Assembly: GCF_000283155.1 (NCBI RefSeq) | Contig: NW_004454224.1 | Span: forward strand, 8,776,702-8,840,701 | Direction: 5' to 3' | DNA from: Ceratotherium simum simum | Lineage: Eukaryota > Chordata > Mammalia > Perissodactyla > Rhinocerotidae | DNA: 64,000 nt | Shown: one piece after another, positions 41,500 to 52,899 of the stretch | Position numbering within the stretch: the first letter of the stretch is position 1 | Layout of the letters: every line of letters starts with the position of its first letter | Position numbers and translations under genes: made by a program | The notes under the pieces: generated by a model | Told to the model about the DNA's origin: nothing | The model's database searches: none | What the model saw: the letters and a program-made list of their open reading frames with translations, nothing else

Positions 41500-42260
41500 T
41501 CTGCACCCCATTGGACGTCCCGGACTCCCTGCTGGGTGCCACTGTTCACCTGGTGTGTTCTAAGGGCGTGTGGTCCCCACAGCTGTGTTAACAAATGGGC
41601 CATTCACACAGCAGGCGGCTGCCTGGGGGGCCAGAGAAGTAAGGATGAGGGGCCAAGAGCAGTTAGCTGATGGCTGGGGGGAAACCAGAGGGGGATGGAG
41701 CCCTAAGCAGCCAGGCCACGCTCAGGGCAGGCTGGGAATTCCCCCTGGAGGAGGTGATGGCGAAGGGCTCAGGGGTGGTTGGGGGCTGGGCCAAGGGACT
41801 GAAGGCCAGGCTGGGGCTAGGATTGTCCTGGGGGCTGAAACAAGGCCATGGAGTCAGAGCTCAAGGCTGAAGTGGGGTTCAGATTCAGGGTGAGGCTCAG
41901 GGGCCAGGGGCTGAAGACCCCGCCTCTGGGTTCAGGCCCCAGGTGGGAGGGTGGGGGTCCCGGGCCTGGAACCCCAGACCTCTGCTCTTCTCCGCCCTGC
42001 AGGCTCTGGGCACCCCATGAGGGGCAGGCGAGGTGATGGGGTGTCATCCAAGGTTGGGGTATCACCGAGAGGAACCTGGGGCATGCTTGGACTCCGGCAT
42101 TCGAGAAGGCTGAGACCCTGCCCAGGCCTCTCTCCCTCAGCTCAGGTTTTGCCAGGCCCTGGAAGGGACCAGGACTCAGAGATGGTCCCACCTCAGCACT
42201 GCCTTCCTCTTCCACCCCATCAGTCCTGCCCCAGTTTCTCTCTCCCTTTATCTCCTCTCC
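41500..42260. other. GC-rich unique stretch, nothing recognised
   Basis: No repeat, island or credible exon. The long minus-strand frame here lacks domain-like content. Confidence 0.45.
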
Positions 42261-42267
42261 TAAACTC

Positions 42268-42465
42268 AAGAGCTCCCGTGTGCCAAGTGCCAGCCGTCTT
42301 CCCTGGCATTTTCTCATCCCATCAACGACCCCCTGGGTGGGCATCAGTATCCCCATTTTACAGGTGAGGAAACCGAGGATCAGAAAGGTGGAGCGAATCC
42401 ACAACAAAAATAAGTAAATAGCAGCATTTGAACCCAAGCCAACCTGCTTCAGAGCCCGGGGTTCC
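42268..42465 (-). mobile_element. MIR SINE, antisense
   Basis: CCCGTGTGCCAAGTGCCAGC, CCCATTTTACAGGTGAGGAA, ACCGAGGATCAGAAAGGTGG and CAGCATTTGAACCCAAGCCA. An A-rich insertion (AACAAAAATAAGTAAATAGC) replaces part of the body. Confidence 0.85.
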
Positions 42466-42499
42466 CCCCACCCCGGCCTCCCTCCTCCTGATCCTCTCG

Positions 42500-42600
42500 T
42501 ATTAGGTTGTATTTCTGTAAGCTGCCACAAATCCCTTAGGACAGGCTGGGAATAAATAAATAAGTACATAAGTAAATAATGAGAGGCCGCAGTGAGACGC
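42500..42600. repeat. (AATA)n-like stretch in an AT-rich patch
   Basis: GGAATAAATAAATAAGTACA then TAAGTAAATAATGAG at 42549-42584, preceded by unique TTAGGTTGTATTTCTGTAAG. Confidence 0.7.
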
Positions 42601-42609
42601 TGACACCGG

Positions 42610-43830
42610 GTCTGGGAGGGGGAGCCAGGGCGGACAGGACTATTTCTGGGCCCTTCTGACTGTGTGTGGGGTGGGTGCTCTCGAGGGCCCGAACCTGGGG
42701 GCCCCAAGGTCTAGGGTGAGTCAGGGCCTGCTGGGGGGCGGGGAGGGGGCTAGGGGGGTGAGTGTGAGCACACAGTGCCGGGGGAGTGTGGTGGGCACTG
42801 GGAGGGGCGTGCATGCGTGGCTCCTCACCCCGGCTGCTCACTTCTAGACCCTGACACTCCTGTTATCACGCAAATATGTTGACACACTAATCCCTCCCCC
42901 TCCCTGTTAGCACACTGGAGGATTAGCCCAGCACTCGCAAGGGACTGAGCCGGGTCCCCCAGCAAGAGGATGCAGGGCCCTCCAGCCTAGACTGAGGGTG
43001 AGACCGGCTGGTACACTTGGAGGATGCCACGTCCAGGCTCCCAGATCCCAGGGGGCTTCCTGCGGGGGGGGAGGGGAATAAAGGGTAAAAGAGACCCCCA
43101 ACGGGGCCCTGTCCCCCCTCAGTGCCTTGGCCCAGCTCTGCGTGCGAGGGCACCGGGCAGCCCTCACTAAGCTCCAGCGTTGGCCAGGAGCTAGTGACCA
43201 CCCACTCCTCAGGGCAGAGCCCCCAGGGCACTGCTGTGGGGTGGTGTGAAGTCTCATTACACAACCAGAGGAGAAATGTGCCGGTTCAGGCGAGCCTTTA
43301 CTAGTCCCCCAGGAGGCCAGGCTGGCGGTGAGGCCAAGACTATGGCGCCTGAAGCTTGTCTCCCCCCACCCTGTGTGCGTGTGAGAGTTTGTGAGCGCGT
43401 GCGCGTAGGAGGGTGTATGGGTGCACAGGTATGCATGTGCTGGGGTTCAACTGGACATGTGCGTGGGCACATGCGCCTTCTGCAGTCCTGGATGGCTGCA
43501 GCCTCCCGGTCCTCTCATCCTCCTCCCCAGGCCCGGGCAGAGCAGCGACGGGGACTCGGCCCCTGAAGGTGACACGGCTATTTCTGGGCCTGGATTCCTG
43601 CCAGTGGCAGCACGAGAGCGTGTGTATGTGTGCACGCACATGTGCACGCATGCGAGAGTGCTGAGGGGGTGCTCCTGTTCCCTGGCAGCACTGGGCCCCC
43701 TCGGCGTCTCCCTCCCGCCTCTTCCCTGCCTGAGCCGGCCGAGCTCCCCCTTCTCTCTCCATAACCCCTCACTCGCCACCCTGGACAGGAGCTGGGAGGT
43801 GCAGAGAAGTTGCAGGTGGCAGTGGGAGGA
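42610..43830. other. GC-rich unique stretch, nothing recognised
   Basis: A GTGTGCGTGTGAG-type purine/pyrimidine alternation occurs at 43370-43410 and again at 43614-43655. No family, island or credible exon. Confidence 0.45.
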
Positions 43831-43834
43831 GCCT

Positions 43835-43975
43835 GAGCTCTGGGGTCCGAGGAGCTGGACGTGGGCCATCCCTGCGGACCCTCTCTAGAGGCCTTGGACA
43901 GCTTCTTCACCTCTCTGAGCCTCACTTCCTTAGCTGTAAAATGGGTGGACGGTGCCCACTCAGGAAAGCACTGAG
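43835..43975 (+). mobile_element. MIR SINE
   Basis: GAGCTCTGGGGTCCGAGGAG, GGACAGCTTCTTCACCTCTC, TGAGCCTCACTTCCTTAGCT and GTAAAATGGGTGGACG. Confidence 0.85.
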
Positions 43976-44299
43976 GAGGGTCCCAACAGGGGGCAGTGGG
44001 GCAACAAGGGTGACGGCCGCTCAGGTCAGGGATCAGCCAGGAGGAAGCAGGGCTGTGTACGGGGGCCGCTTCGGCTCGACCTTGGCCCCCACACCTCATG
44101 CCTTGGGGACCCCAGGATTGTTCCTTATCCAACCAGACTGGGCAAACCCAAAGCTGCACCCCCACATCCAAAGAGAGGATGCCCTGGCCCGGCTAGGGAG
44201 CAAGACCACTGGATTATCAGAAAGTCAAAGACCCTCCCCAGCTCTGCAAACCCCCTGCTCCCTCCCCCTGGACGCTGCCCTCTGACAGTGAGGGGGGAC

Positions 44300-44432
44300 C
44301 ATGTGACATTATTATGTCAGCTCGTAACAGCTGGTCCTATTTTACAGATGAGGAAACCGAGGCTCCGAGAGGTTCAGTGGTTTGCACAGGATCCCCCAGC
44401 GTGTCTGGGATTCGAGCCCACGCAGTCAGGCC
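44300..44432 (-). mobile_element. MIR SINE, antisense
   Basis: CCTATTTTACAGATGAGGAA, ACCGAGGCTCCGAGAGGTTC and GTCTGGGATTCGAGCCCACG. Confidence 0.9.
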
Positions 44433-44804
44433 CCAGGGAGGATCAGGGTGCTGGGGACAGAGGGCAGCGGGGCGGGACACCCTGAGTGGACAGGTGGGGT
44501 GCCAGGGCCGCCCTCCCCCCGTGCTATCCCTGGGCGCCATGAGGAGGCCCCGGGGGAGGCATTTCCTGCCCAGCGCCGATTCTGTCCTGTTCAATTTCAA
44601 GCTGAAGTGCCAACACGGCCCAGCGCCTGCAGCTCCTGCCCCAGATCACATCGGTGCTATGATTTCTCTGCGGGCGGCGGCCTGCCTTCCGGGGAGTAGG
44701 GGGGAGGCTGGCACGGAGGCCAGGCCCAACCACGGGGCTGGCGGGTGGGAGCTGGCGGGGACGAGGCCGTTTGTCTGGGGCAGCCAGCTTGGCTGGCTGG
44801 GATC

Positions 44805-44850
44805 TTCCACCCAAATTAAATTTTAACCCAGCTCATAAATCTTCCAAGTC
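44805..44850. promoter_or_regulatory. short AT-rich island
   Basis: CCACCCAAATTAAATTTTAA then CCCAGCTCATAAATCTTCC in unique sequence. A related patch TGTTCAATTTCAAGCTGAAG lies at about 44588. Confidence 0.35.
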
Positions 44851-45124
44851 TGTCCCCTGCCGCCCACGGGTTCCACCACAAGCCGCAGCACGGGCCAGGG
44901 CAGGGACAGCCTCGTCCGATGCTCCGAGTGGCTTCGGGGCAGCGGGGCCTGCCTGCTTTGGGGAGGAGGGACAGTTGTGCACCGACAGGCCTGGGGGTCC
45001 CACTGGCTGCGGGCCACTGGGGCTGACCAAGAGCCTGGCCTGGCTGTCCCAGGTGGAAGCTCTGGGTCATCAGCTGGGGGCCCTGAAGACCTGGGCTAGG
45101 GTCCCAGTGGGCCCATGGGGGGCT

Positions 45125-45290
45125 CTGCTGTCAGAAAGGCCGGGGTTCAAACAACAGCTCTGCCTCTTCCCAGGCCAGCTCAGGTGGGTTTCCTAACTTC
45201 TCGGGGCCTCAGTTTGCTGAGCTGTGCAGTGAGGGGAGAAGAGCGTCCCCTGTAGGGATGGAAGGAGGAATAAGAGAGGTGATGTAGATA
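45125..45290 (+). mobile_element. MIR SINE
   Basis: GGCCGGGGTTCAAACAACAG, CTCTGCCTCTTCCCAGGCCA, CGGGGCCTCAGTTTGCTGAG and AATAAGAGAGGTGATGTAGA. Confidence 0.8.
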
Positions 45291-45619
45291 ACGCCCCAGG
45301 GCCACGACAGCGGGCTCCTCTCTGGGCCACCACCAACCTGGCCCCAGAGAGGTGGGCTGGGTGCCTGTCCTGCCCCCATAGCCCCTCCCCACCCCAGATG
45401 GTGAGTGGCCTTGCACCTGCTGGAGGGAGCACGGCCAGGGGAGATGTCCCTAATTGGCTTCTTTATTCGCCCTCTTATGGAGGCGTGAGGGGCACAGCTC
45501 GGGGACTTGACATACACGTCTTGTGCGCTGTGACCACCCCAGCCTGTGTCGCCCGACTCCCTCCCCGACTTTCTGTTGTCAAGTCCCCACCCCTGCCCCC
45601 GCTCTCCCTCGTGGCACCC

Positions 45620-45790
45620 CGCCTGCTGCCCTCAGGATGAAGTCCAGACCCCTTCCCCACATGGTCCTCAGGCGGACAGACCTGCCCCCGGCCCACCGCC
45701 TGCCCTGCGGGGCGTCTCTCAGGACCTCCACAAAGCCAGCCCCGCCCTGCGTGGTCCCTGCACACACGTCAGGTTTCAGGCTGTACCCGT
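45620..45790 (+). mobile_element. L2 LINE internal 3' region
   Basis: CTCAGGATGAAGTCCAGACC, CCTTCCCCACATGGTCCTCA and AGCCCCGCCCTGCGTGGTC correspond to the sense L2 segment containing 'aggataaagtccaaa'. Confidence 0.65.
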
Positions 45791-45840
45791 CCAGTCCACG
45801 TTTAGACCAGAAGAGAGAGAGGGTTATCAGGCCCATAGAA

Positions 45841-46045
45841 CAGTTGTGTGTCGCTTAACGACGGAGATGTGTTCTGAGAACTGCATCGTGAGGCGGCGGC
45901 ATCGTTGTGCAAACATAGAGTGCACTTAACACAAACCTAGATGGTGCAGCCTGCTACACACCTGGGCTCTATGGTACTAATCTGATGGGACCACCATCAG
46001 ATATGTGGTCTTCATTGATGGACACGTCATTATGTGACGTGACTG
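45841..46045. mobile_element. Tigger3/MER6-like MITE, internally deleted
   Basis: Terminal inverted repeats CAGTTGTGTGTCGCTTAACG on the left and TCATTATGTGACGTGACTG on the right, with internal GAGTGCACTTAACACAAACC and GGGACCACCATCAGATATGT, match the pogo-type Tigger3/MER6 group. TA follows the right end (46046-46047); the left flank is AA, a decayed TA. Non-autonomous: no transposase. Confidence 0.8.
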
Positions 46046-46049
46046 TACA

Positions 46050-46480
46050 GATGACGGCACTGAGGGGGGCTGTGACACCCCAGGTCTCCTGGCAGTTGCT
46101 GGAGAGGAGTGGTAGGACTCGCCCCTCGCCCTCCACCCACCCTGTGACTTCTGCGGCCTGTGCTAGGGAGGGTGGTAGGAGAGAGCCTGCCAGCCCCTCC
46201 CTGACGTGGCAGGAGCTGCCGCCGTCCCCTCGCCTCCACGGCGGGGGCACAAAGGGGAAATCCAGAGCAGCCCTCTCCATGTAGAGACCCCCTTCCCCGC
46301 CCCCCATGTCTCCTGGCTGATGCCTCCTTGGAACATGGTGAGTCCTAATGCAGGGTGCCTGGCTCGCCCAGACCCACACCCCACCCTTCACAACCCCCCA
46401 CCCTCGGCCACCTCTGCTCTGCTGGCCTTTACTCACACAGTGGCCATACGGCCACCCCCTGGGCAGCTGCCACGGTGATC
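46050..46480. other. GC-rich unique stretch, nothing recognised
   Basis: No repeat, island or credible exon. Confidence 0.45.
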
Positions 46481-46484
46481 TACA

Positions 46485-46620
46485 GTCCCAAATGCATGTT
46501 TGTCGTCCGCCAGTGTGCGCAATTAACATCCCCACCAGTAAACGATGCGGGCGCATATTTCACCTGCACGCAAATGGGGACCACAGAGGCATTAAAATAA
46601 ATGATGGCGCAGTTACGGGA
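46485..46620. promoter_or_regulatory. AT-rich/CpG-bearing island, candidate enhancer
   Basis: TGCGCAATTAACATCCCCAC, CAGTAAACGATGCGGGCGCA, TATTTCACCTGCACGCAAAT and GGCATTAAAATAAATGATGG. Several intact CpGs lie within TAAT-rich unique DNA. Confidence 0.5.
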
Positions 46621-46629
46621 GGCCTGGGT

Positions 46630-48195
46630 TTCGTGGGTCTGGCAGAAGTGCACCTGCACTGCCCGGAAGCCCATGGGGCCGCCTCCTGATCCCGGGGCCC
46701 CAGCCCCATCTCAGTGCCCAGAACTGGGCCCTCTGGAAGGGCCCAGGACACAGGAGGGAAACAAGCCTGCTCTGTCCCATCTGAGAGCCAGGCTAGATGG
46801 GGGATGCTGCTTCTGCTGCCCGGGGAGGGAACATGGGGCAGATTAGGACAGGGGCACCCAGACCTCCCTCCTCCCCTTCCACCCCCGTCCCACCCGCCCA
46901 GGCTGAGGGTCAGGCCAGCCCCCCACAACCTGAGCCCTTGTTTTCCCTGGGGCTCTTGTTCAGGGCAACAGGGAGGGCCTAGGTGGACGGAGGGGCCCCT
47001 GGGGTGTGTCTGATTCCCAGCCAGCAAGCCGTGTTCTCTGGGAACTAGAATCAGCAGGGTCAGGCTGGGCACACCCCCGCCCAGTCACCCCTTGATGGAG
47101 CTCTGGGCTGAGGGGCAGAGACGGGTCCCAGGCTGCTGGGCACCGACACTGATGCCCTGCGGTGATGGCAGCCCATGGGGTGGGCACAGCTCGTGCCGGC
47201 GTCCTGCCAGCCTCACTCCCACAGCCTGGATGTGGATGGCTGGAGACTGGACATATGACCCGGCGTGGCCTTCTCTGCGCTACGGTGGTCCATTGACCAC
47301 TTTCCTTGGGATCGTTTTGAAAGACGAGGGAGGGCGGACGAGGGCTTAGCTCCTCATTTCTGGGGCTGGGGAGAGGCCCGGAGGGGAGTCCAGGCCTCGT
47401 CCCGGGAGGGCCCTGCCCGAGGTCACCCAGCCCAGTGTGGCAGGACAGGCAGGTCCCCCCTTAGCGCTGCCCCCCATCACGGTCTGCCTCTCCCTCTCCT
47501 CTGGCTCTTCCCATAGGTACTAGGACCCTGCACTTCTCTTGCCCCCCACGCCAGGGCCCCGGGGACTCTGTTACTCAGAAAGTACTCAGCAAAAATAAAG
47601 TTGAGCCAGCTGGGGACTCCTCCCAGTGAGTCGTTAAAGCCGCTGCCTCCCCCGGGGAAGGACCAGGCCGGTGCCCAGGGGCTGTCACTAGGAGACGGAG
47701 GACCCTTGTGTCAGGAGGCTCAGCAGCCAGGCAGGGCCGGGGAGGGGCAGCGGGGACATGGGGGCAGAGAGGCCAGGTCCAGCCCCAGCTCTGCCCCTTC
47801 GAGGCCGTGAGACGTTGAAAGTGGCCGCTCTGGGGGCCTTGGATGCCTCGCCTGTGGACAGGCGAGGAGCAGGCTCCTTTAGGAAGCTCGTGAGGAATAT
47901 GCATCTCCGCCAAACTCTGGAGGGCTCAGGGCTGCCTGCTGCCTTCATCTTGGCCCCCAGCACCCCCACACCAGCCCCTTGGCCTCCATACCTCGTCCCC
48001 AGTGTCCCTCTCACAGGGCCCAGCACCGTGTCACATGCATTGGGACGCCTGTGAGGGGCTACACACTGCCTGCCTGGCAGCCCCCAACAGCACCGCCTCT
48101 CGTCCCTGTGGCTCCAGGATGCACAGCCCTTTACAGTGTGTCTCTCCTGGCCTTGAGCAGATCCCGCCTCTTCTCTGGGTTCTAGTTCTTCCATC
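46630..48195. other. GC-rich unique stretch with one small AT patch
   Basis: Only CTCAGCAAAAATAAAGTTGA (about 47587) stands out. No repeat family or credible exon. Confidence 0.45.
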
Positions 48196-48199
48196 AGCA

Positions 48200-48405
48200 C
48201 AGACTCAGAGCCAGGCTGCCCTTATCACAGCTGTGTGACCCTGGGCAGGTCACTTAACCTCTCTGGGTCTCAGTGGCCTCGTCTGTGAAATGGGGACAAT
48301 ATGCTTCCTTGAAGGGTCATTAACAGTCTGAAGCAAGTCAATGCAGACAGTTAAAGGCTTGAACGTGCCTGGCACACAGGAGGCTCCCAGCAAGTGGAAG
48401 CAGCT
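48200..48405 (+). mobile_element. MIR SINE, long
   Basis: CACAGCTGTGTGACCCTGGG, CACTTAACCTCTCTGGGTCT, CGTCTGTGAAATGGGGACAA and the 3' end AACGTGCCTGGCACACAGGA. Confidence 0.92.
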
Positions 48406-48849
48406 CTTATTACTTGGCAGGGATCAGAGTGTATTGAAGGGGCTCTTCACAAAGTCATGGGTGGGGTTAGGGAAACCAGCAAGGGAGGCTGAGGCTCCCT
48501 TGGCTGGTGACAGTGGGGAGCTGTCACCCGCGGGCTGAGGGGGAGGGGAGGCAGTGGTTACCCAGGCCAGAGAGAGCAGCTGAAACCATCAAGAGGGTCA
48601 CTCGATGCCCCAGCTGGCTCTCCTCCCTCCCCCTGAGCTGCTGCCGGGGTCCCCACAGCCAGGCCAGCCAGAAGCCACTGGTGACCAACAGTCTCCCAGG
48701 CCCAAAGCTGGTTGAAGAGCAATCTGAAGGGACAGTGTGCACAGCCTTTCAAAGTCCCGCGGGCCCTGGAACAAGACGCAGGTGAGGATGGAGAAAGAGT
48801 GGCATTTCAGAGGTGAAGAGTGCCCACGGGCTCTGGGTGGGAAAGGGCG

Positions 48850-49030
48850 GGGTCGCGGCCTTGACTCTGCCATTTGCCAGCTGTGAGACCAGGTGGAGCA
48901 ACCAGCTGTCCTGAGATGTGTGCTAAAACTGGAAAGTCCCGGGCAAACCAGGACCTGTGGGTCACCCTGCACCTGGGCAAGGTGCCTAACACGTCTGAGC
49001 CTCAGTTTCCTCATCTGTCACATGAGAAGG
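48850..49030 (+). mobile_element. MIR SINE with an internal insertion
   Basis: TTGACTCTGCCATTTGCCAG, CTGTGAGACCAGGTGG, then a foreign stretch, then GTGCCTAACACGTCTGAGCC and TCAGTTTCCTCATCTGTCAC. Confidence 0.8.
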
Positions 49031-49417
49031 AGCCCTCTACCCAGTGGAGTGGGGCTGGAGCTCGACACCGGTGTGGCTGCTCCCAGGTCTTCCCCTCCCG
49101 CTCTTGACAACTGTGGGGCCAACCACTGCAGACTTTAGAAGATGGTTGAACACTCTGGGAGAATGTTCTTAGTGGGAGTAACTCCCCCTAACCCCAGCCC
49201 AGCCACATTCCTGGGCCAGAGCGAGACAGTGTCCCAAGAGAGCCTGGTCCAGGGCCTGCGACAAAGTGGGGGCTCGTCAGTGAGGCCGTGGTACAGGTGA
49301 CGCTGGGGAAGCTGCCCGTCCTGCTGGGTGCAGGGCTGACTGGAAGAAAAGGGCCCCTCAGTCGGATCTCTGCACCCACTCAGGGGGCCCTGCCCCTCAG
49401 GAAAGAACCAGGAGGAA

Positions 49418-49530
49418 ATGACGCTGGAGTCGAGACCAGCTCTGGCCTGTGTGACCTTGGGCAGGGCACTTAACCTCTCTGAGCCTCCGTTTCCCCTCTG
49501 GAAAGCAAGAAGGTTGAATCAAGTGGCATC
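49418..49530 (+). mobile_element. MIR SINE
   Basis: GTGTGACCTTGGGCAGGGCA, CTTAACCTCTCTGAGCCTCC and GTTTCCCCTCTGGAAAGC. Confidence 0.88.
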
Positions 49531-49673
49531 TTAACAGACCTTTCGGCATTTAGGATGATACTGTTCGTCCAGGGAACAAAACGAAAGGGAAAGACGATGC
49601 TTGTGATTAGGACCCAACAGTACTATCATCCTGAGCCCAGAACCTTCTAGAACGGGGCCAGGGGAGGGGAAGA

Positions 49674-49687
49674 CACACACACACACC
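49674..49687. repeat. short (CA)n
   Basis: Seven CA units. Confidence 0.8.
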
Positions 49688-49854
49688 CAGCGCTGGGGCC
49701 TCATCCCCGCCTGGCCTCCCAAGCCCTGAATTTCGCACCCTGAACGGCCAAGTCCGGAGGGCGAGAGAGGCTGGGAGAATCAAAGCAGACCAGCAGGGTG
49801 GCTGGGATGGGCGTGTGGGTCTCAGGAAATGGATCCGAGGGTGTTTTTCACGTC

Positions 49855-50035
49855 CAGGAGCCTAATAGTCAGCAGTTATTCATCGCCGCGTTTCCTAGTG
49901 AGTAGGAAAGCCACAAATGAGTAAATCCAGGCAGCAGGGCACAATTACTGAGCGCACTGCTTTATTTCCCTATCTCGTCTCCAGCCCAGGCTGTGTCGGG
50001 TCGATAATAATTTATGACACAGCCCCGCAGCAGAG
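49855..50035. promoter_or_regulatory. AT-rich island, candidate enhancer
   Basis: GAGCCTAATAGTCAGCAGTT, ATTCATCGCCGCGTTTCCTA, CACAATTACTGAGCGCACTG, CTTTATTTCCCTATCTCGTC and GATAATAATTTATGACACAG. About 180 bp of unique sequence with retained CpGs. Confidence 0.52.
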
Positions 50036-50049
50036 GGGGGTGGCCAAAA

Positions 50050-50695
50050 ACCACGTTTGCTCCGGGTCACCCTCCTTGTACCAGCTCTGCGCTGACAGGT
50101 GGCAGGGACGGCCGGTGGGGACTGGGGAGGGAGGCCAGCGTCCAGCATGGGGAGGAGGGAGAAGGTGGAGGCCATGGGCATCACTGGAGAGGAGGAGAGG
50201 GGTGGGCGGCTCGAGGCCCGCGCAGCCTCGGGCCTTGTCTCTGACCGCCAGCCAGGCCACATCCTGTGGCAGAGGCGTCGCAGACTAAAATGGGGTGTGG
50301 GGTGGCAGTGGGTCTCTCCACCAAGCGGAGTGGGGTTTGTCTCTGGGGGGACCCGGGGGAGGAGGTCCTGAGACAGGGGTCCAGTGCCTCAGCTCTCAGG
50401 AAAACCCTAGGGGAGAAAGTGAACTGGGAGAGGGCAGGGCAGGGACAAACCCAGCAGTGGTCTTGGCCAGAGTCTGGTCCACAGGGGACTCGAGGGCAGA
50501 AGTCACACCAGAGTGGCATCTCACTGAGGCAGGGCCCAGCCGCTGACCTCTGGGCTGGTCAGTGGTCTCCCCGACCCTGCGGGGAGGAGGTGGAGGTGGG
50601 AGGGGGCGTGAGGGTGGGGCCGCTAAAGGGGTTCAGGGCGCCCCTCGGCCTCCACTGCAGAGTCTCCAGCCCACAGAGCATTCGCCAGCATTGAC
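50050..50695. other. GC-rich unique stretch, nothing recognised
   Basis: No repeat, island or credible exon. Confidence 0.45.
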
Positions 50696-50699
50696 CCTG

Positions 50700-50820
50700 C
50701 ATGGAATGGTTGTGATTTGGTTTCACAATTTACACAGCTGATTTCATCACGTCTCCTGTTCTGTCATGTTTCCTGCCATTACAATTCCATTCTCTCCTCT
50801 GGGAACATTAGAACGTTAAA
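50700..50820. promoter_or_regulatory. AT-richer island, candidate enhancer
   Basis: GTTTCACAATTTACACAGCT, GATTTCATCACGTCTCCTGT, GCCATTACAATTCCATTCTC and ACATTAGAACGTTAAACTGG in unique DNA. CATTACAATTCCATTC contains two TEAD-like CATTCC/ACAATTCC words. Confidence 0.42.
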
Positions 50821-50994
50821 CTGGGATGTTGCGGGGCGGGGAGGTGGCACCGAGCTAAGCTCACGTCCCAGGGCCAGGCTGGGGGAGAGGGGCTGCAGGA
50901 GGGAGAGGGGCCTCCCAGGCATCCGGCCGAGGGGCAGGGAAGCCAAGGGAAGGGGCTTTACTGAGAGCACCTGTCTCCCGGTTATAATAATAAC

Positions 50995-51215
50995 AGCTGA
51001 CGTACACGTGTGCCTAGAGTGCTGGGCTGGTCCTCAGGGGACCTCCTTTGAGCCTCACCACAGGCCTGTGAAGGAGCTCCCCTCACTACCCCATCTCATA
51101 GATACGCACCGATGCTCAGAGACATAACACACCGGCTGTAAGTAACACAGCTGTTAAACCTGCACCAGGGGGCTCAGCTCCGGCCTCTGACTCGGGCTGT
51201 TGACCATCAATTAAC
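50995..51215 (-). mobile_element. MIR SINE, antisense
   Basis: TGAGCCTCACCACAGGCCTG, CCCATCTCATAGATACGCAC, GATGCTCAGAGACATAACAC and TAAGTAACACAGCTGTTAAA. Confidence 0.75.
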
Positions 51216-51434
51216 AGCCCTTCTAACCCTGCACCAGAGCCCCAAGAGGTCAAGTGCTGGTCCAAGGTCATGTAGCACTCAAGCCCTCTCCCTGCCCCCT
51301 TCCCTATGCCCCATGCCTCTCTCAGGCCGAGGAGATGCTGGGCTCCCCCAGGCTGCTCCCGCCTCCCCGGCCCTCCCTCTACCCCTACCGTGACCCCAGC
51401 CCCATCTGGGAAGGCCCAGGCTCCCTTTTCAGAC

Positions 51435-51520
51435 AGGAGCTGGGCGGAAACCTAATTTGCAAACAATGCACAGGGGAGAGGTGGGCTGGCTGCCCACTCT
51501 TCATTAAGGGGGCTCCCTCC
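51435..51520. promoter_or_regulatory. weak AT-richer patch
   Basis: GAAACCTAATTTGCAAACAA then CTCTTCATTAAGGGGGC in unique sequence. Confidence 0.28.
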
Positions 51521-51859
51521 TGAGGGCCTCAAAAGACTACTCTCCCAAACCTGGGTCTACAGCATGCCCGATGTGTTCAGAAGGCCAGTCTGGGCCCTTC
51601 CCTGCCCCCGGCCCAATGGAAAGCTGGGCCGCCCCCTCCTTGGCCTACGTTAGGGCAGCATGGTGGTCCTGGGGTGGCTGATGTTCCCGAACAGGGCTGA
51701 CCCCCGCCCTGCGCCTCGTCAGGGGCATGTGACCATCCGGGGCGGCTGCTGGCATGGCATGTTCTTGAGGCCGCCCAGAGAAGCTCTGCAGAGCGCCTCA
51801 AGCAGGACTCCGACCCCCACCCAGTGATGCCTCCCTTTCTCTTGTCTTTTCTTTCTGCC

Positions 51860-51915
51860 TGGCTCTTAAAAAAAATTAAACACGGATGGTTTCATCTTGG
51901 GTGAATTAGTATTCC
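51860..51915. promoter_or_regulatory. short AT-rich island
   Basis: CTTAAAAAAAATTAAACACG then GGTTTCATCTTGGGTGAATT. Unique. Confidence 0.35.
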
Positions 51916-52329
51916 AGGCAGGGCCGGGGGATGTGATGGGAATGTCAAGGCGGAGCCAGGGAGCTGGAAGGGAAGGGATGGGGTGCGGCGCGTGGCAAGG
52001 GCCCTGGGGTGGGGGCAGAGGGCTCGGACCCGCCACATGGGCGGCAGGCTGCTTCCAGCCCGCCTCAAGGCCATCGCCCTGGGGAAGGTGGAGGCCGGGT
52101 GTGGACGCCAGGCCCAGGACCAGAGGAGGGGGAGGTGGGGGCGGCTCAGGGCAGAGACTGCCTCTGGCCAGGGCCTGTGCCCCCAGCCTGGCTCATCCAC
52201 CCCATCCCTTCCCTGTCTCATGCAGCCCTCATTTGCTGACTGTGTGGGCCTACTGTGTGCCAGGCAGAGAGCTCGGTGCAGGAGGCAAAGGGCGGGGACA
52301 CACTTGTCCTCACCACTGCACATCACTGA

Positions 52330-52395
52330 CACCAGGCCACTGCCTGGCACACAGCAGGCACTTACCAAAGACTGGTTAAATGGATGCCTGAACAT
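52330..52395 (+). mobile_element. L2 3' tail
   Basis: CCACTGCCTGGCACACAGCA then GGCACTTACCAAAGACTGG with TAAATGGATG. Part of an L2 whose antisense-like words also occur at about 52243-52262. Confidence 0.65.
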
Positions 52396-52627
52396 CACAG
52401 GGCATCTCCCAGAGCGTGTTTTGAAGAAGCGAGAAGCCTGGGAGGTTAACAGGCACACACTGGAGCCAACAGTGTTGAATTGGTATCTTTGCGACAGGAC
52501 TTCTCAGAGCCTTGAACATGCTAATTCGCCCATGAACCCAGGGAGGGAGATCCAACCTGCAGCCTCAGCCTGCTAGTCCCTGGCCACACAGGAGATGCTG
52601 CCCTGGGCACGGAGCACGGACAGGAGT

Positions 52628-52780
52628 GGGTTAGCGTTCAGGGTCGCGGTGGACCCACTGTGTGACCCTGGGCAGGCTCCTGCATATCTCTGCTTCCTCA
52701 GGTGGAAACTGAAATGGTAATAACAGTGCCTGTGGGTTCAGCGAGGTGATGTGTGAACAGTGCCTGCCTCGGACTTAATA
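52628..52780 (+). mobile_element. MIR SINE
   Basis: CCACTGTGTGACCCTGGGCA, GAAACTGAAATGGTAATAAC and GATGTGTGAACAGTGCCTGC. Confidence 0.82.
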
Positions 52781-52787
52781 CGGGATT

Positions 52788-52821
52788 GCTGCTGTTGTTG
52801 TTTTGTTTTATTATTATTATT
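52788..52821. repeat. (TGC/TGT)n to (TTA)n trinucleotide stretch
   Basis: TGCTGCTGTTGTTGTTTTGT then TTTATTATTATTATTC. Confidence 0.8.
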
Positions 52822-52899
52822 CACATCAAGCACTTAGCCCTGTGGGCCTAGGCTGTCGTCAGAACTCAATCGAGTTAGCCACGGCTGTTGTCACTGCTG

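Noticed and set aside
41817..42707. 296-codon minus-strand frame
   Set aside because: Crosses an antisense MIR and simple A-rich DNA; no domain-like content.
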